Shown here: in pieces, positions 1-5,258 of the stretch
Layout: each line of letters begins with the position of its first letter
Position numbering within the stretch: the stretch's first letter is position 1
Source of the DNA: an uncultured Lachnospiraceae bacterium
Lineage (GTDB): Bacteria > Bacillota_A > Clostridia > Lachnospirales > Lachnospiraceae
Direction: 5' to 3'
Assembly: GCA_946614075.1 (NCBI GenBank)
Contig: CAMOGO010000107.1
Span: forward strand, 1-5,382
DNA: 5,382 nt
Program-made: the position numbers and the translations under genes
Notes under the pieces: generated by a model
The model's input: the letters and a program-made list of their open reading frames with translations, nothing else
Told to the model about the DNA's origin: nothing
The model's database searches: none

Positions 1-258
1 CGCTTTCACAATGGGTTTGGGGAAAATCATCGGGACGATCTCCACCACGAAGTGACCGCCCTGACGGGAAGCCAGCATCAGGCCGAGGTAGACGATCGTG
101 ATCATGCCATACCGGGCAAACTCATCGCTCCAGGGCAGCGCATAAAGCTTGCTGTAGCGTCCGACCGTCGCAAAGAAGACGACCAGAACCATCAGGCACA
201 TGACAATGACACAGATGACTTCAATTATTTTTGAGAATCCATCCAGAAACTTTTTCAT
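1..258 (-). CDS. TRAP transporter small permease subunit (DctQ type), 3' part missing
   Basis: The first 86 residues are present and the rest lies beyond the left window edge. The product is the small integral membrane subunit of a tripartite ATP-independent periplasmic (TRAP) transporter, which pairs with the large DctM subunit for ion-driven uptake of an organic acid delivered by the binding protein. It starts MKKFLDGFSK and has a hydrophobic helix at about residues 12-32. It then shows the family hallmark WSDEFARY (43-50), a second hydrophobic stretch (about 51-64) and RQGGH (65-69), matching the W-S/D-E-x-A-R-Y ... R-x-G-x-H pattern of DctQ proteins. The ATG at 256-258 is preceded by AAGGAG at a good distance. 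It lies 93 nt downstream of the binding-protein gene, separated by a hairpin. A DctM gene is expected next. The substrate cannot be read from this subunit. Confidence 0.88.
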   Translation of the reverse strand, partial: MKKFLDGFSKIIEVICVIVMCLMVLVVFFATVGRYSKLYALPWSDEFARYGMITIVYLGLMLASRQGGHFVVEIVPMIFPKPIVKA

Positions 259-283
259 GTGTTCTCCTTTAGTACGCAAACAT

Positions 284-312
284 GCCCGACGGACGGATGA
301 TGTCCGCCGGGC
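284..312 (-). other. Intercistronic hairpin between the TRAP binding-protein and small-permease genes
   Basis: Two 10-nt arms (284-293 and 303-312) flank a 9-nt loop. Read as minus-strand RNA, GCCCGGCGGA pairs with UCCGUCGGGC over all ten positions, with one G·U pair. In plus-strand RNA the same position would be an A·C mismatch, so the structure belongs to the operon transcript. No U-run follows it, so it is not a classic strong intrinsic terminator. Its place after the binding-protein stop suggests a 3'-end stabiliser or partial terminator that lets the binding protein be made in excess over the membrane subunits; this role is inferred. Confidence 0.6.
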
Positions 313-351
313 TTTCTGATTGCTTTGCCGTAAAGATGTGCTTCAGGATTC

Positions 352-1377
352 TTACTTGTTGGTTACCGCCTGGATCGCCGCGAGCATATCCTGGTCAATG
401 CCGAGTGAGGTGTCCTCATAGACGCTCTGTACTGCCTCGACCCAGACACTCTGGTCGACATCGGTAAAGGTGACGCCGAGCTTCTCCATCTCTTCGCGGG
501 CGGAGTCGCCGATTTCCTTGCTGATGGCGCGCTCAGCATCTCTGCCTTCCGCAGCGGCCTTGTCGAAGGCTTCCTTCTGCTCGGGGGTAAAGCCGTTATA
601 GATGTCTTCATTGATCATAAGCACGCAGGGGCTGTAGAACAGGTCGATCATGGAGATGTAGTGCTGGACTTCATAGACCTTCGCGGTCAGAATGATGGCG
701 AGGGGGTTCTCCTGGCCGTCAACGGTGCCCTGCTGCAGAGCGGAGAAGATTTCGCCCCAGGCGAGCGGGGACGGGTTGGCACCGAGTGCGGTGTAGGTGG
801 CCATGTGGACCTTGTTTTCCATCGTGCGGATCTTCATGCCGGCAAGGTCTGCAGGGGTAGCGATCTCTTTTTTGTCATTGGTCAGATCCCGGAAGCCGTT
901 CTCCCAGAATCCGAGAGCCTTGATGCCGGAGCCTTCGAACTCATCCAGAAGGGTCTGGCCAACTTCGCCGTCAAGGACTTCATAAGCCTGCTCGGCATTC
1001 TTGAAGAGGTACGGGAGGTCCAGGACGCCCCAGTTGGTGGTCTTCTTGGAGAAGGAGGGGATGGGGCCGGTGGAGACCAGGCACATCTCCTGAGTACCCA
1101 TGGAGACGGCGTCCATCATGTCGGACTCGTTGCCGAGAGCGGAGTTGGGGTAGATGTCCAGGGTCATTTCGCCGTTGGAGTACTCTTCGAGGAGCTTCTG
1201 CATGGCCTGCAGGCCACGGACATAGTGGCCGTCGGGAGCGGTGGTGGTGCCAACCTTGAAGCGGACGGTGGCGGATTCGGAGCCCAGAAGGCTGCCGTCG
1301 TCAGCGGCGTGCGCGACCGGCGCGCACAGGGCGATGACCAGTACGAGGACCATCAGGAATGCGAGTCTTTTTTTCAT
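352..1377 (-). CDS. TRAP transporter solute-binding protein (DctP/TAXI-like DctP family)
   Basis: This 341-residue exported protein captures the substrate outside the inner membrane and hands it to the DctQM permease. The leader MKKRLAFLMV plus a hydrophobic core ends in AHA at residues 22-24, a signal-peptidase-I site giving a mature start at A25. The only nearby Cys (C18) follows Leu, so no lipobox is present. Mature features typical of DctP proteins are FKVGTTTAPDGHY (40-52), IYPNSALGNESDMMDAV (75-91), GFWENGFRDLTN (156-167), the ligand-carboxylate arginine region KIRTMEN (182-188, R184), and WGEIFSALQQGTVDGQENP (207-225). The arginine implies a substrate with a carboxylate; its exact nature is unknown. 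The length is normal for the family. The start ATG has AAAAGGAG upstream. It sits 62 nt after the dehydrogenase gene in the same operon. Confidence 0.95.
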   Translation of the reverse strand: MKKRLAFLMVLVLVIALCAPVAHAADDGSLLGSESATVRFKVGTTTAPDGHYVRGLQAMQKLLEEYSNGEMTLDIYPNSALGNESDMMDAVSMGTQEMCLVSTGPIPSFSKKTTNWGVLDLPYLFKNAEQAYEVLDGEVGQTLLDEFEGSGIKALGFWENGFRDLTNDKKEIATPADLAGMKIRTMENKVHMATYTALGANPSPLAWGEIFSALQQGTVDGQENPLAIILTAKVYEVQHYISMIDLFYSPCVLMINEDIYNGFTPEQKEAFDKAAAEGRDAERAISKEIGDSAREEMEKLGVTFTDVDQSVWVEAVQSVYEDTSLGIDQDMLAAIQAVTNK

Positions 1378-1439
1378 GTTTTTCTCCTTTTATTTTTTTG
1401 TATATTCAGGATTTTGCGCGCATGAAAGAATATGAGATC

Positions 1440-2303
1440 TCAGATCTGAGGATTCTCCGGGTGGAGCATGGTGGCGATAACCTTGTGCAGGACTTCATCG
1501 TCCCAGACCTTTTTCCAGTCCTCACGGAGGACAAGGCGGTTACCCAGCTGGATGGCAACCTTGCAGGCATCGGATACTGGGGGATTGCCGGGCAGGTAGC
1601 CGAGGAAGTTGGCGCTGAGGTTCAGGACATGGCCGGTCATGAAGGAGACGGCTGCCTCTCTGGGAATGCCGCGCTTGACACCCTCGTCCACGGTCTCCGC
1701 CATGGCGTACAGGAAGCAGGCCCCCATCACTTCGACCAAGGTCGGCTCCAGGAATGCGATCTGCTCGGTGGTCAGAAGGAAGACGTCGTCGGCACGGTAC
1801 ATGCACTTCGTGGCCTCTTTGACCATCTCCATCTTCTCATCCGTTCCGCAGATCTTGCTCATGACGACATCCTGATGTCCGCCGTCGCCGCCGAAGCGGT
1901 CGTTGAAAGCTTCCTCTTCCTTCTGCCACTTCAGGAAAGAGGGATGGCAGGGATGGGTCACGACAAAGGTGCAGTCGTCACGCAGCGTGACTTCCTTGGC
2001 GATGGCCGCCGCCGGGTCGAGGATCATGAACACGGTGCCCGGCTTCAGCATGGGGACATACTGCTTGGACAGTTCTTTGATCATCGAATCCTTGACTGCG
2101 AAGACCACGATGTCCGCAAAGTCAATGGCTTCCTGGGCCGGGACGCACTTCAAGCCGAGCTCCTGCTCAACGCGGGGGATTGCCGGGGCGTAGCCTTCGA
2201 CCAGCTTGACCTCATAGCGGTCCGGCATGGTCAGCAGGCTTCTTGCCATGCGGGTGCCCATCTTGCCGGCGGCACCGATCATGGCGACTTTGATTTTCTC
2301 CAT
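1440..2303 (-). CDS. NAD(P)-dependent dehydrogenase, PGDH_C / D-apionate oxidoisomerase (ApnO)-like family
   Basis: This 287-residue soluble oxidoreductase has an N-terminal Rossmann domain with VAMIGAAGKMGTRMA (6-20, GxxGxxG fingerprint). A long helical C-terminal domain follows, of the type annotated as 6-phosphogluconate dehydrogenase C-terminal-like. Family-typical stretches are VVTHPCHPSF (114-123), TTEQIAFLEPTLVEVMGA (178-195), a helical segment MAETVDEGVKRGIPREAA (201-218), DACKVAIQLGN (245-255) and LREDWKKVW (259-267). The best-known member is ApnO, which converts D-apionate to 3-oxo-isoapionate in D-apiose breakdown. Family membership is by recognition of these motifs; the exact substrate is not shown by the sequence. 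It lies 39 nt after the transketolase C half and 62 nt before the TRAP binding protein, so the acid it acts on is plausibly the TRAP cargo. The RBS is AAGGAAGG. A 12-bp perfect palindrome (1439-1450) covers its stop codon. Confidence 0.75.
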   Translation of the reverse strand: MEKIKVAMIGAAGKMGTRMARSLLTMPDRYEVKLVEGYAPAIPRVEQELGLKCVPAQEAIDFADIVVFAVKDSMIKELSKQYVPMLKPGTVFMILDPAAAIAKEVTLRDDCTFVVTHPCHPSFLKWQKEEEAFNDRFGGDGGHQDVVMSKICGTDEKMEMVKEATKCMYRADDVFLLTTEQIAFLEPTLVEVMGACFLYAMAETVDEGVKRGIPREAAVSFMTGHVLNLSANFLGYLPGNPPVSDACKVAIQLGNRLVLREDWKKVWDDEVLHKVIATMLHPENPQI

Positions 2304-2342
2304 GGTAAGCTACCTTCCTTTTATAAGATTGATATGATTTGT

Positions 2343-3278
2343 TTATTTCAGGGTATTGACGACCTTTTCCGCAATGGCCTCTGGGGAGTAGCCGTAGGCA
2401 TCCGCCAGTTCCTTCGCCGGGCCAGATTCCGCATAGCTGGTGAGGGCGATCCTGGTCACCCAGGCGGGCTTATTCTCGCAGGCCAGGCGGCTGATGTAGG
2501 AGCCGAGACCTCCGTTGATGTTGTGGTCTTCCACCGTGAAGAGCCGGTCGCTCTTTGCCATGACCTTGAGGATCTCGCTGGGATCCTTACCGTAGAGAAT
2601 GTTGATATCCGCCACGGTCACGTTGACGCCCTTTTCCTTCAGGAGGTCTGCCGCCGCAAGCACGCGGTCCAGAACGAAGCCGCTGGAGAATAGGACTGCA
2701 TCGCTGCCGTAATCCTTCCACACGGTGATGCCGCTCTCGGCAAAGGGCGCGTCGATGTCATAGACCACGGGCTCTCTGCCGCTGCCGGCACGGATATAAA
2801 CCGGTCCGTCGATCTCGACGGCCTTCTGAACGGCGTGATAGCACTGCGCCGCGTCAGCCGGAGTGAAGATCGTGAAGTTCGGATAGCTGGAGACGATGGC
2901 TAGATCCTCATAGAATTGGTGGGTCACACCTTCACGCTCACCGCCCAGGATGCCGGCGTTGACGCCGATGAACTTGACGTTGAGATTGGTATAGCCGACA
3001 AAGGTGCGCATCTGTTCGCCGCCCCTCATGGTCAGGAAGCCCGCATAGCTTCCCACAAAGGGGATCATTCCCGCACTGGCCAGACCGGCCGCCGTGTCAA
3101 TGGCACCCTGCTCCGCTATGCCGCACTCGACATAGCGCTCAGGATACTTCTCGCCAAAGGCCACCGCGCGCATCGCCTTGAGGGAGTCCGGGGAGATGAC
3201 CATGATGTTGCTGTGCTCTTCGGCCATGTCCATCAGCGCGGCCGCGTATGCTTCTCTCGTGCCCTTAAAGCTCGTCAT
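2343..3278 (-). CDS. Transketolase C-terminal subunit (pyrimidine-binding plus C-terminal domains)
   Basis: This 311-residue half of a split transketolase carries the domain that contacts the thiamine pyrophosphate pyrimidine ring and the C-terminal regulatory domain. It shows YVECGIAEQG (49-58), where E56 is the invariant activating glutamate (E. coli E411). It also has GGEQMRTFVGY (86-96), EGVTHQ (116-121, H120 equals E. coli H473), PNFTIFTPAD (133-142), GPVYIRAGSG (158-167) and VEDHNINGGLG (249-259). Hand alignment shows unusual substrate-site residues. The phosphate-contact positions of E. coli (S385, H461, R520) read A35, N107 and T139, while R358 is retained as R8. The GEDG acceptor loop reads GEREG, one residue longer. 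Only three bases separate it from the N-half gene, and its GGGAGG RBS lies inside that gene's last codons, so translation is probably coupled. Alternatives such as a DXS-like or dehydrogenase E1 protein are less likely given the N half. Confidence 0.9.
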   Translation of the reverse strand: MTSFKGTREAYAAALMDMAEEHSNIMVISPDSLKAMRAVAFGEKYPERYVECGIAEQGAIDTAAGLASAGMIPFVGSYAGFLTMRGGEQMRTFVGYTNLNVKFIGVNAGILGGEREGVTHQFYEDLAIVSSYPNFTIFTPADAAQCYHAVQKAVEIDGPVYIRAGSGREPVVYDIDAPFAESGITVWKDYGSDAVLFSSGFVLDRVLAAADLLKEKGVNVTVADINILYGKDPSEILKVMAKSDRLFTVEDHNINGGLGSYISRLACENKPAWVTRIALTSYAESGPAKELADAYGYSPEAIAEKVVNTLK

Positions 3279-3281
3279 GAC

Positions 3282-4100
3282 TCACATACCTCCCAGTTCT
3301 TTTTCGGCGATGGCAAACTGCTCATCGGTCGGCACGCCCTTGTGCCAGGCGTTGTTATGTTCCATAAAGCTCAGGCCCTTTCCCTTGACACAGTCGCAGA
3401 CAATGCAGGAGGGCAGGTTCTTTTCCGCCTTGGCTGCCGCAACGGCATCCTTGATGGCCTGGATATCATGACCGTTGATCTCCTGGACGTGCCAGCCGAA
3501 AGCGCGGAAGCGGTCGGCCACGTTGTTCTGTCCGATGGTGAACTCGACAGACTTGTAGCTCTGCCAGCCGTTGCGGTCCACAAAGACGATCAGGTTGTCC
3601 AGATTGCGGCCGCGGGCGGTGTTGGCGCCTTCCCAGCAGACGCCTTCCTGCAGCTCGCCGTCGCCGCAGATGACATAGGTGTAATAATCCTTCTTCAGTG
3701 CCTTTGCTGCGAAAGCCATGCCGGCGCCGATCGCAATGCCGTTTCCAAGGGAGCCGGAAGTCATGTCGACGCCCGGTGTGGAATGCATCGAGGGATGTCC
3801 CTGGAACATGCTGCCCAGCTGGCGCAGGCGGAAATGCTCCACCTTCGGCTCGAAGTATCCGCGCTCATTCAGCGCAGCATAGTAGATTGGGCAGGAGTGA
3901 CCCTTAGACAGAATAAAACGGTCACGATCCGGCCACTCCGGGTTCTTCGGATCGATGTTCATCACATCGAAAAATAGAGTTGCAACGATATCTGCAATCG
4001 ACAGGGCCGGGCCGGGATGTCCGTCTTTTCCTTCATAGACCATTCGCACGGCCTCAAAGCGGAGCTTCTGGGCAATTTGCTGGAGCTTTTCGTTTTCCAC
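3282..4100 (-). CDS. Transketolase N-terminal subunit (thiamine pyrophosphate-binding)
   Basis: This is the first gene of the operon, 272 residues from a GTG start; with the C half it forms a TPP-dependent ketol-transfer enzyme. Numbering from GTG, the catalytic histidines are H28 (GHPG), H68 (KGHS), H102 (GHPSMHSTPG) and H253 (NAWHKG). These keep the spacing of E. coli H26, H66, H100 and H261. The TPP/metal motif is GDGELQEG (146-153) with E152 and then N177 in FVDRNGWQ. All active-site residues expected in this half are present. The start is chosen because GTG 4098-4100 has GGAGG at 4109-4113 with an 8-nt spacer, whereas the in-frame ATG at 4113-4115, adding five residues (MEETS), has no ribosome site upstream. 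Split transketolases occur both in central metabolism and in dedicated sugar pathways, for example apulose-4-phosphate transketolase. The TRAP/dehydrogenase context points to a dedicated role. Confidence 0.92.
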   Translation of the reverse strand: MENEKLQQIAQKLRFEAVRMVYEGKDGHPGPALSIADIVATLFFDVMNIDPKNPEWPDRDRFILSKGHSCPIYYAALNERGYFEPKVEHFRLRQLGSMFQGHPSMHSTPGVDMTSGSLGNGIAIGAGMAFAAKALKKDYYTYVICGDGELQEGVCWEGANTARGRNLDNLIVFVDRNGWQSYKSVEFTIGQNNVADRFRAFGWHVQEINGHDIQAIKDAVAAAKAEKNLPSCIVCDCVKGKGLSFMEHNNAWHKGVPTDEQFAIAEKELGGM

Positions 4101-4108
4101 CGAAGTTT

Positions 4109-4113
4109 CCTCC
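4109..4113 (-). promoter_or_regulatory. Ribosome binding site deciding the GTG start of the transketolase N half
   Basis: GGAGG on the minus strand lies 8 nt upstream of the GTG at 4098-4100. It overlaps the alternative ATG (4113-4115), which itself has no purine-rich site upstream. This favours GTG as the true start. Confidence 0.7.
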
Positions 4114-4132
4114 ATCTCAAATGTTTTTCATC

Positions 4133-4154
4133 AAACGTTTAACCTTTGACGTTT
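4133..4154. promoter_or_regulatory. Candidate operator copy 1, downstream of the operon promoter
   Basis: This is a 22-bp imperfect dyad with perfect outer arms AAACGT (4133-4138) and ACGTTT (4149-4154) and inner symmetric AA/TT, so 8 of 11 pairs match. It sits at about +4 to +25 of the leftward transcript, where a bound repressor would block elongation or promoter clearance. It matches copy 2 at 16 of 22 positions, including the shared run TTGACGTTTT. The divergent GntR regulator is the obvious candidate binder, but this is inferred. The left part contains AAACGTTT, which could also suit a LacI-type protein. Confidence 0.55.
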
Positions 4155-4164
4155 TACGGTTCTG

Positions 4165-4193
4165 ATTATAAAGGATCGGGCTTCTCCTGTCAA
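4165..4193 (-). promoter_or_regulatory. Promoter of the leftward transketolase-dehydrogenase-TRAP operon
   Basis: On the minus strand a perfect TTGACA (-35, 4188-4193) and a perfect TATAAT (-10, 4165-4170) are separated by exactly 17 nt. The upstream DNA (about 4194-4216) is AT-rich and could act as an UP element. The predicted start is near 4158, giving a leader of about 58 nt before the GTG. A fully consensus promoter for a catabolic operon implies that repression is the main control. Confidence 0.9.
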
Positions 4194-4265
4194 TTTGGGA
4201 TAATAAACATAATTTCTGCCTGGATTTTGGTAGATATTCACAAAACTGTTTTCCGTTAAACAATC

Positions 4266-4287
4266 AATGGTTAAATGCTTGACGTTT
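4266..4287. promoter_or_regulatory. Candidate operator copy 2, over the -35 box of the regulator promoter
   Basis: This is the second copy of the dyad at 4133-4154. It conserves GTT-x-AA, the run TTGACGTTTT (4279-4288, last base just outside the dyad) and the central spacing, with 6 of 11 symmetric pairs. It overlaps the -35 hexamer (4279-4284) of the GntR gene, so occupancy would shut off the regulator's own promoter. Two GTTAAA direct repeats (4255-4260 and 4270-4275) and a small dyad AAAACTGTTTT (4242-4252) lie just upstream and may extend the site. Confidence 0.5.
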
Positions 4288-4307
4288 TTGTGAGGCTTGT
4301 GTATAAT
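4279..4307 (+). promoter_or_regulatory. Promoter of the GntR regulator gene
   Basis: TTGACG (4279-4284), a 17-nt spacer and a perfect TATAAT (4302-4307) point rightward to the regulator. The predicted start is near 4314, giving a leader of about 44 nt. The -35 box is inside candidate operator copy 2. Confidence 0.88.
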
Positions 4308-4311
4308 TTGA

Positions 4312-4331
4312 TTCTGATGAATCCATCAGAA
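4312..4331 (+). promoter_or_regulatory. Perfect dyad at the predicted transcription start of the regulator gene
   Basis: The 8-nt arms TTCTGATG (4312-4319) and CATCAGAA (4324-4331) are perfectly inverted around AATC. The element spans about -2 to +18 of the regulator transcript. It could be a 5'-terminal RNA stem-loop that stabilises the message, or a second DNA operator. It does not resemble the 22-bp operator pair. Confidence 0.5.
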
Positions 4332-4357
4332 CTCTCTTGCTAAAAAGGAGGCGTATC

Positions 4358-5074
4358 ATGGATAAGGTAAGCTTACAGGCAAAGCCTCAGATCCGGCTCT
4401 CCGCGCCGGATTATGTCATCGAGCAGATCAAGCAGGCTCTTGCGGAGGGGCGTCTGAAACCCGGCGACCGGCTACCTGCAGAGACGGAACTTGAGGTTCT
4501 CTTCGGTGTAAGCCGCGGTTCCATCCGTCAGGCTATGAAGTCCCTGGAGATGCTTGGCGTCGTGACGATCCGTCCCGGAGATGGAACCTATGTCAATGAT
4601 GAAATGTCACGCAACAGTTTTAATCCTCTGATTTTTGCACTGCTGCTCTCCCAGCCGAATGCACACATGATCAGTGAAGCGCGTTATGCCATGGAGCGTG
4701 ATATTCTTGAACTGATCCTGAATGATGAAGAGCGGGTTCAGACCGTGATTCCCCTCATGAAGGAAAATCTCGTCTATCATCAGACCCTGCTGGATTCCCA
4801 TGCTTCCGCAGAAGAGCTGGTTGAAAATGATCTGGCCTTTCACCGGATCTTGTCCGATGCCTGTGGAAATATGGTGATTAAGCTGGTTTACGAATATGTC
4901 CTGGAGGCTTTTCGTAGTATCATTGTCTCTACCACCACGGCACAGCTCGCTTCAGAGACGTCCTATACCATCCGAGACCACACAGGGATTCTCAACGCCA
5001 TTGAGCAGCGAGATTATGCCATCGGCAAGGAGGCCGTCAAGAACTCTGCAAAATCCTGGCGTGATCTGATGTAG
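4358..5074 (+). CDS. GntR-family transcriptional regulator, FadR/FCD subfamily
   Basis: This 238-residue DNA-binding regulator probably controls the divergent operon and itself. The N-terminal winged helix-turn-helix covers about 15-80, with GRLKPGDRLPAETELEVLFG (31-50), the recognition helix VSRGSIRQAMKSLEMLG (51-67) and the wing VTIRPGDGTYV (69-79). The C-terminal all-helical FCD ligand domain begins near EARYAMERDIL (107-117). Of the usual FCD metal ligands, D158 and H162 (NDLAFH) and H208 (RDHTG) are visible. The last-helix histidine appears missing (AKSWRDLM at the C terminus), so metal use or effector binding may differ. The ATG at 4358 is chosen because AAGGAGG (4345-4351) lies 6 nt upstream; the in-frame TTG at 4337 would place that site inside the gene. 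The effector is likely the TRAP cargo or a pathway intermediate (inference). Confidence 0.93.
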   Translation: MDKVSLQAKPQIRLSAPDYVIEQIKQALAEGRLKPGDRLPAETELEVLFGVSRGSIRQAMKSLEMLGVVTIRPGDGTYVNDEMSRNSFNPLIFALLLSQPNAHMISEARYAMERDILELILNDEERVQTVIPLMKENLVYHQTLLDSHASAEELVENDLAFHRILSDACGNMVIKLVYEYVLEAFRSIIVSTTTAQLASETSYTIRDHTGILNAIEQRDYAIGKEAVKNSAKSWRDLM

Positions 5075-5159
5075 CACCAAGATTTGTGTCGCGATCCTGT
5101 TTCAGGTCTTCCCGGATTCCTCTGGTCGAAACCGTTTTTCTCCGCCACGGAGTCTCGCT

Positions 5160-5188
5160 TTGACTTTCATATCTTCGTATGAAATAAT
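5160..5188 (+). promoter_or_regulatory. Promoter of the D-2-hydroxyacid dehydrogenase gene
   Basis: TTGACT (5160-5165), a 17-nt spacer and AATAAT (5183-5188) each match consensus at five of six bases. The predicted start is near 5195, with a leader of about 64 nt. This suggests the gene is transcribed separately from the regulator, although read-through is possible because no clear terminator intervenes. Confidence 0.72.
5165..5184. promoter_or_regulatory. Candidate operator filling the -35/-10 spacer
   Basis: The perfect 7-nt arms TTTCATA (5165-5171) and TATGAAA (5178-5184) flank a 6-nt centre. The dyad fills the spacer and touches both hexamers, which is a classic place for a repressor or a MerR-like activator. 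It is unrelated in sequence to the 22-bp operator pair. A short RNA hairpin is unlikely because it lies upstream of the predicted transcription start. Confidence 0.5.
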
Positions 5189-5258
5189 CAGCGCAATCAT
5201 AATTGGTGATTCCCGATTTTTATTTTATAAAATTATTCTATGAAGGAGAGATGCCCTT

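Larger units (their letters stand above)
5075..5258. other. Intergenic region between the regulator and the D-2-hydroxyacid dehydrogenase
   Basis: It contains no gene. No strong terminator is visible after the regulator; only a 5-bp hairpin (CTCCG/CGGAG, 5140-5152) followed by a weak, interrupted T-rich stretch. It holds the promoter at 5160-5188, the embedded dyad, a 12-bp AT palindrome (5222-5233) and the RBS of the next gene. Confidence 0.6.

Noticed and set aside
661..1425. Plus-strand open frame of 254 codons antisense to the TRAP binding protein
   Set aside because: It is a glycine- and valine-rich shadow of the binding-protein gene with no ribosome site.
1439..1450. 12-bp palindrome CTCAGATCTGAG over the dehydrogenase stop codon
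   Set aside because: It is a perfect palindrome with no loop, cannot form a stable hairpin, and has no second copy or promoter nearby. It is probably chance.
1359..2693. Long plus-strand open frame of 444 codons
   Set aside because: It runs antisense across three real minus-strand genes or junctions, has no ribosome site and no recognisable domain. High-GC coding DNA commonly leaves such open antisense frames.
2916..3977. Plus-strand open frame of 353 codons antisense to both transketolase halves
   Set aside because: The minus strand carries unmistakable transketolase motifs throughout. The antisense product has no family features and no start signals.
4131..4142. LacI/CcpA-type operator (AAACGTTT core)
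   Set aside because: The match to a catabolite-response element is partial and no LacI-type gene is in the window. The same bases form the outer arm of the better-supported 22-bp dyad.
4337..4357. TTG start extending the GntR regulator by seven residues
   Set aside because: The extension encodes the Shine-Dalgarno sequence itself (AAGGAGG). The ATG at 4358 is correctly spaced from it.
5140..5152. Intrinsic terminator after the regulator gene
   Set aside because: The CTCCG/CGGAG stem is only 5 bp and is not followed by a clean T-run, so it is too weak to call.
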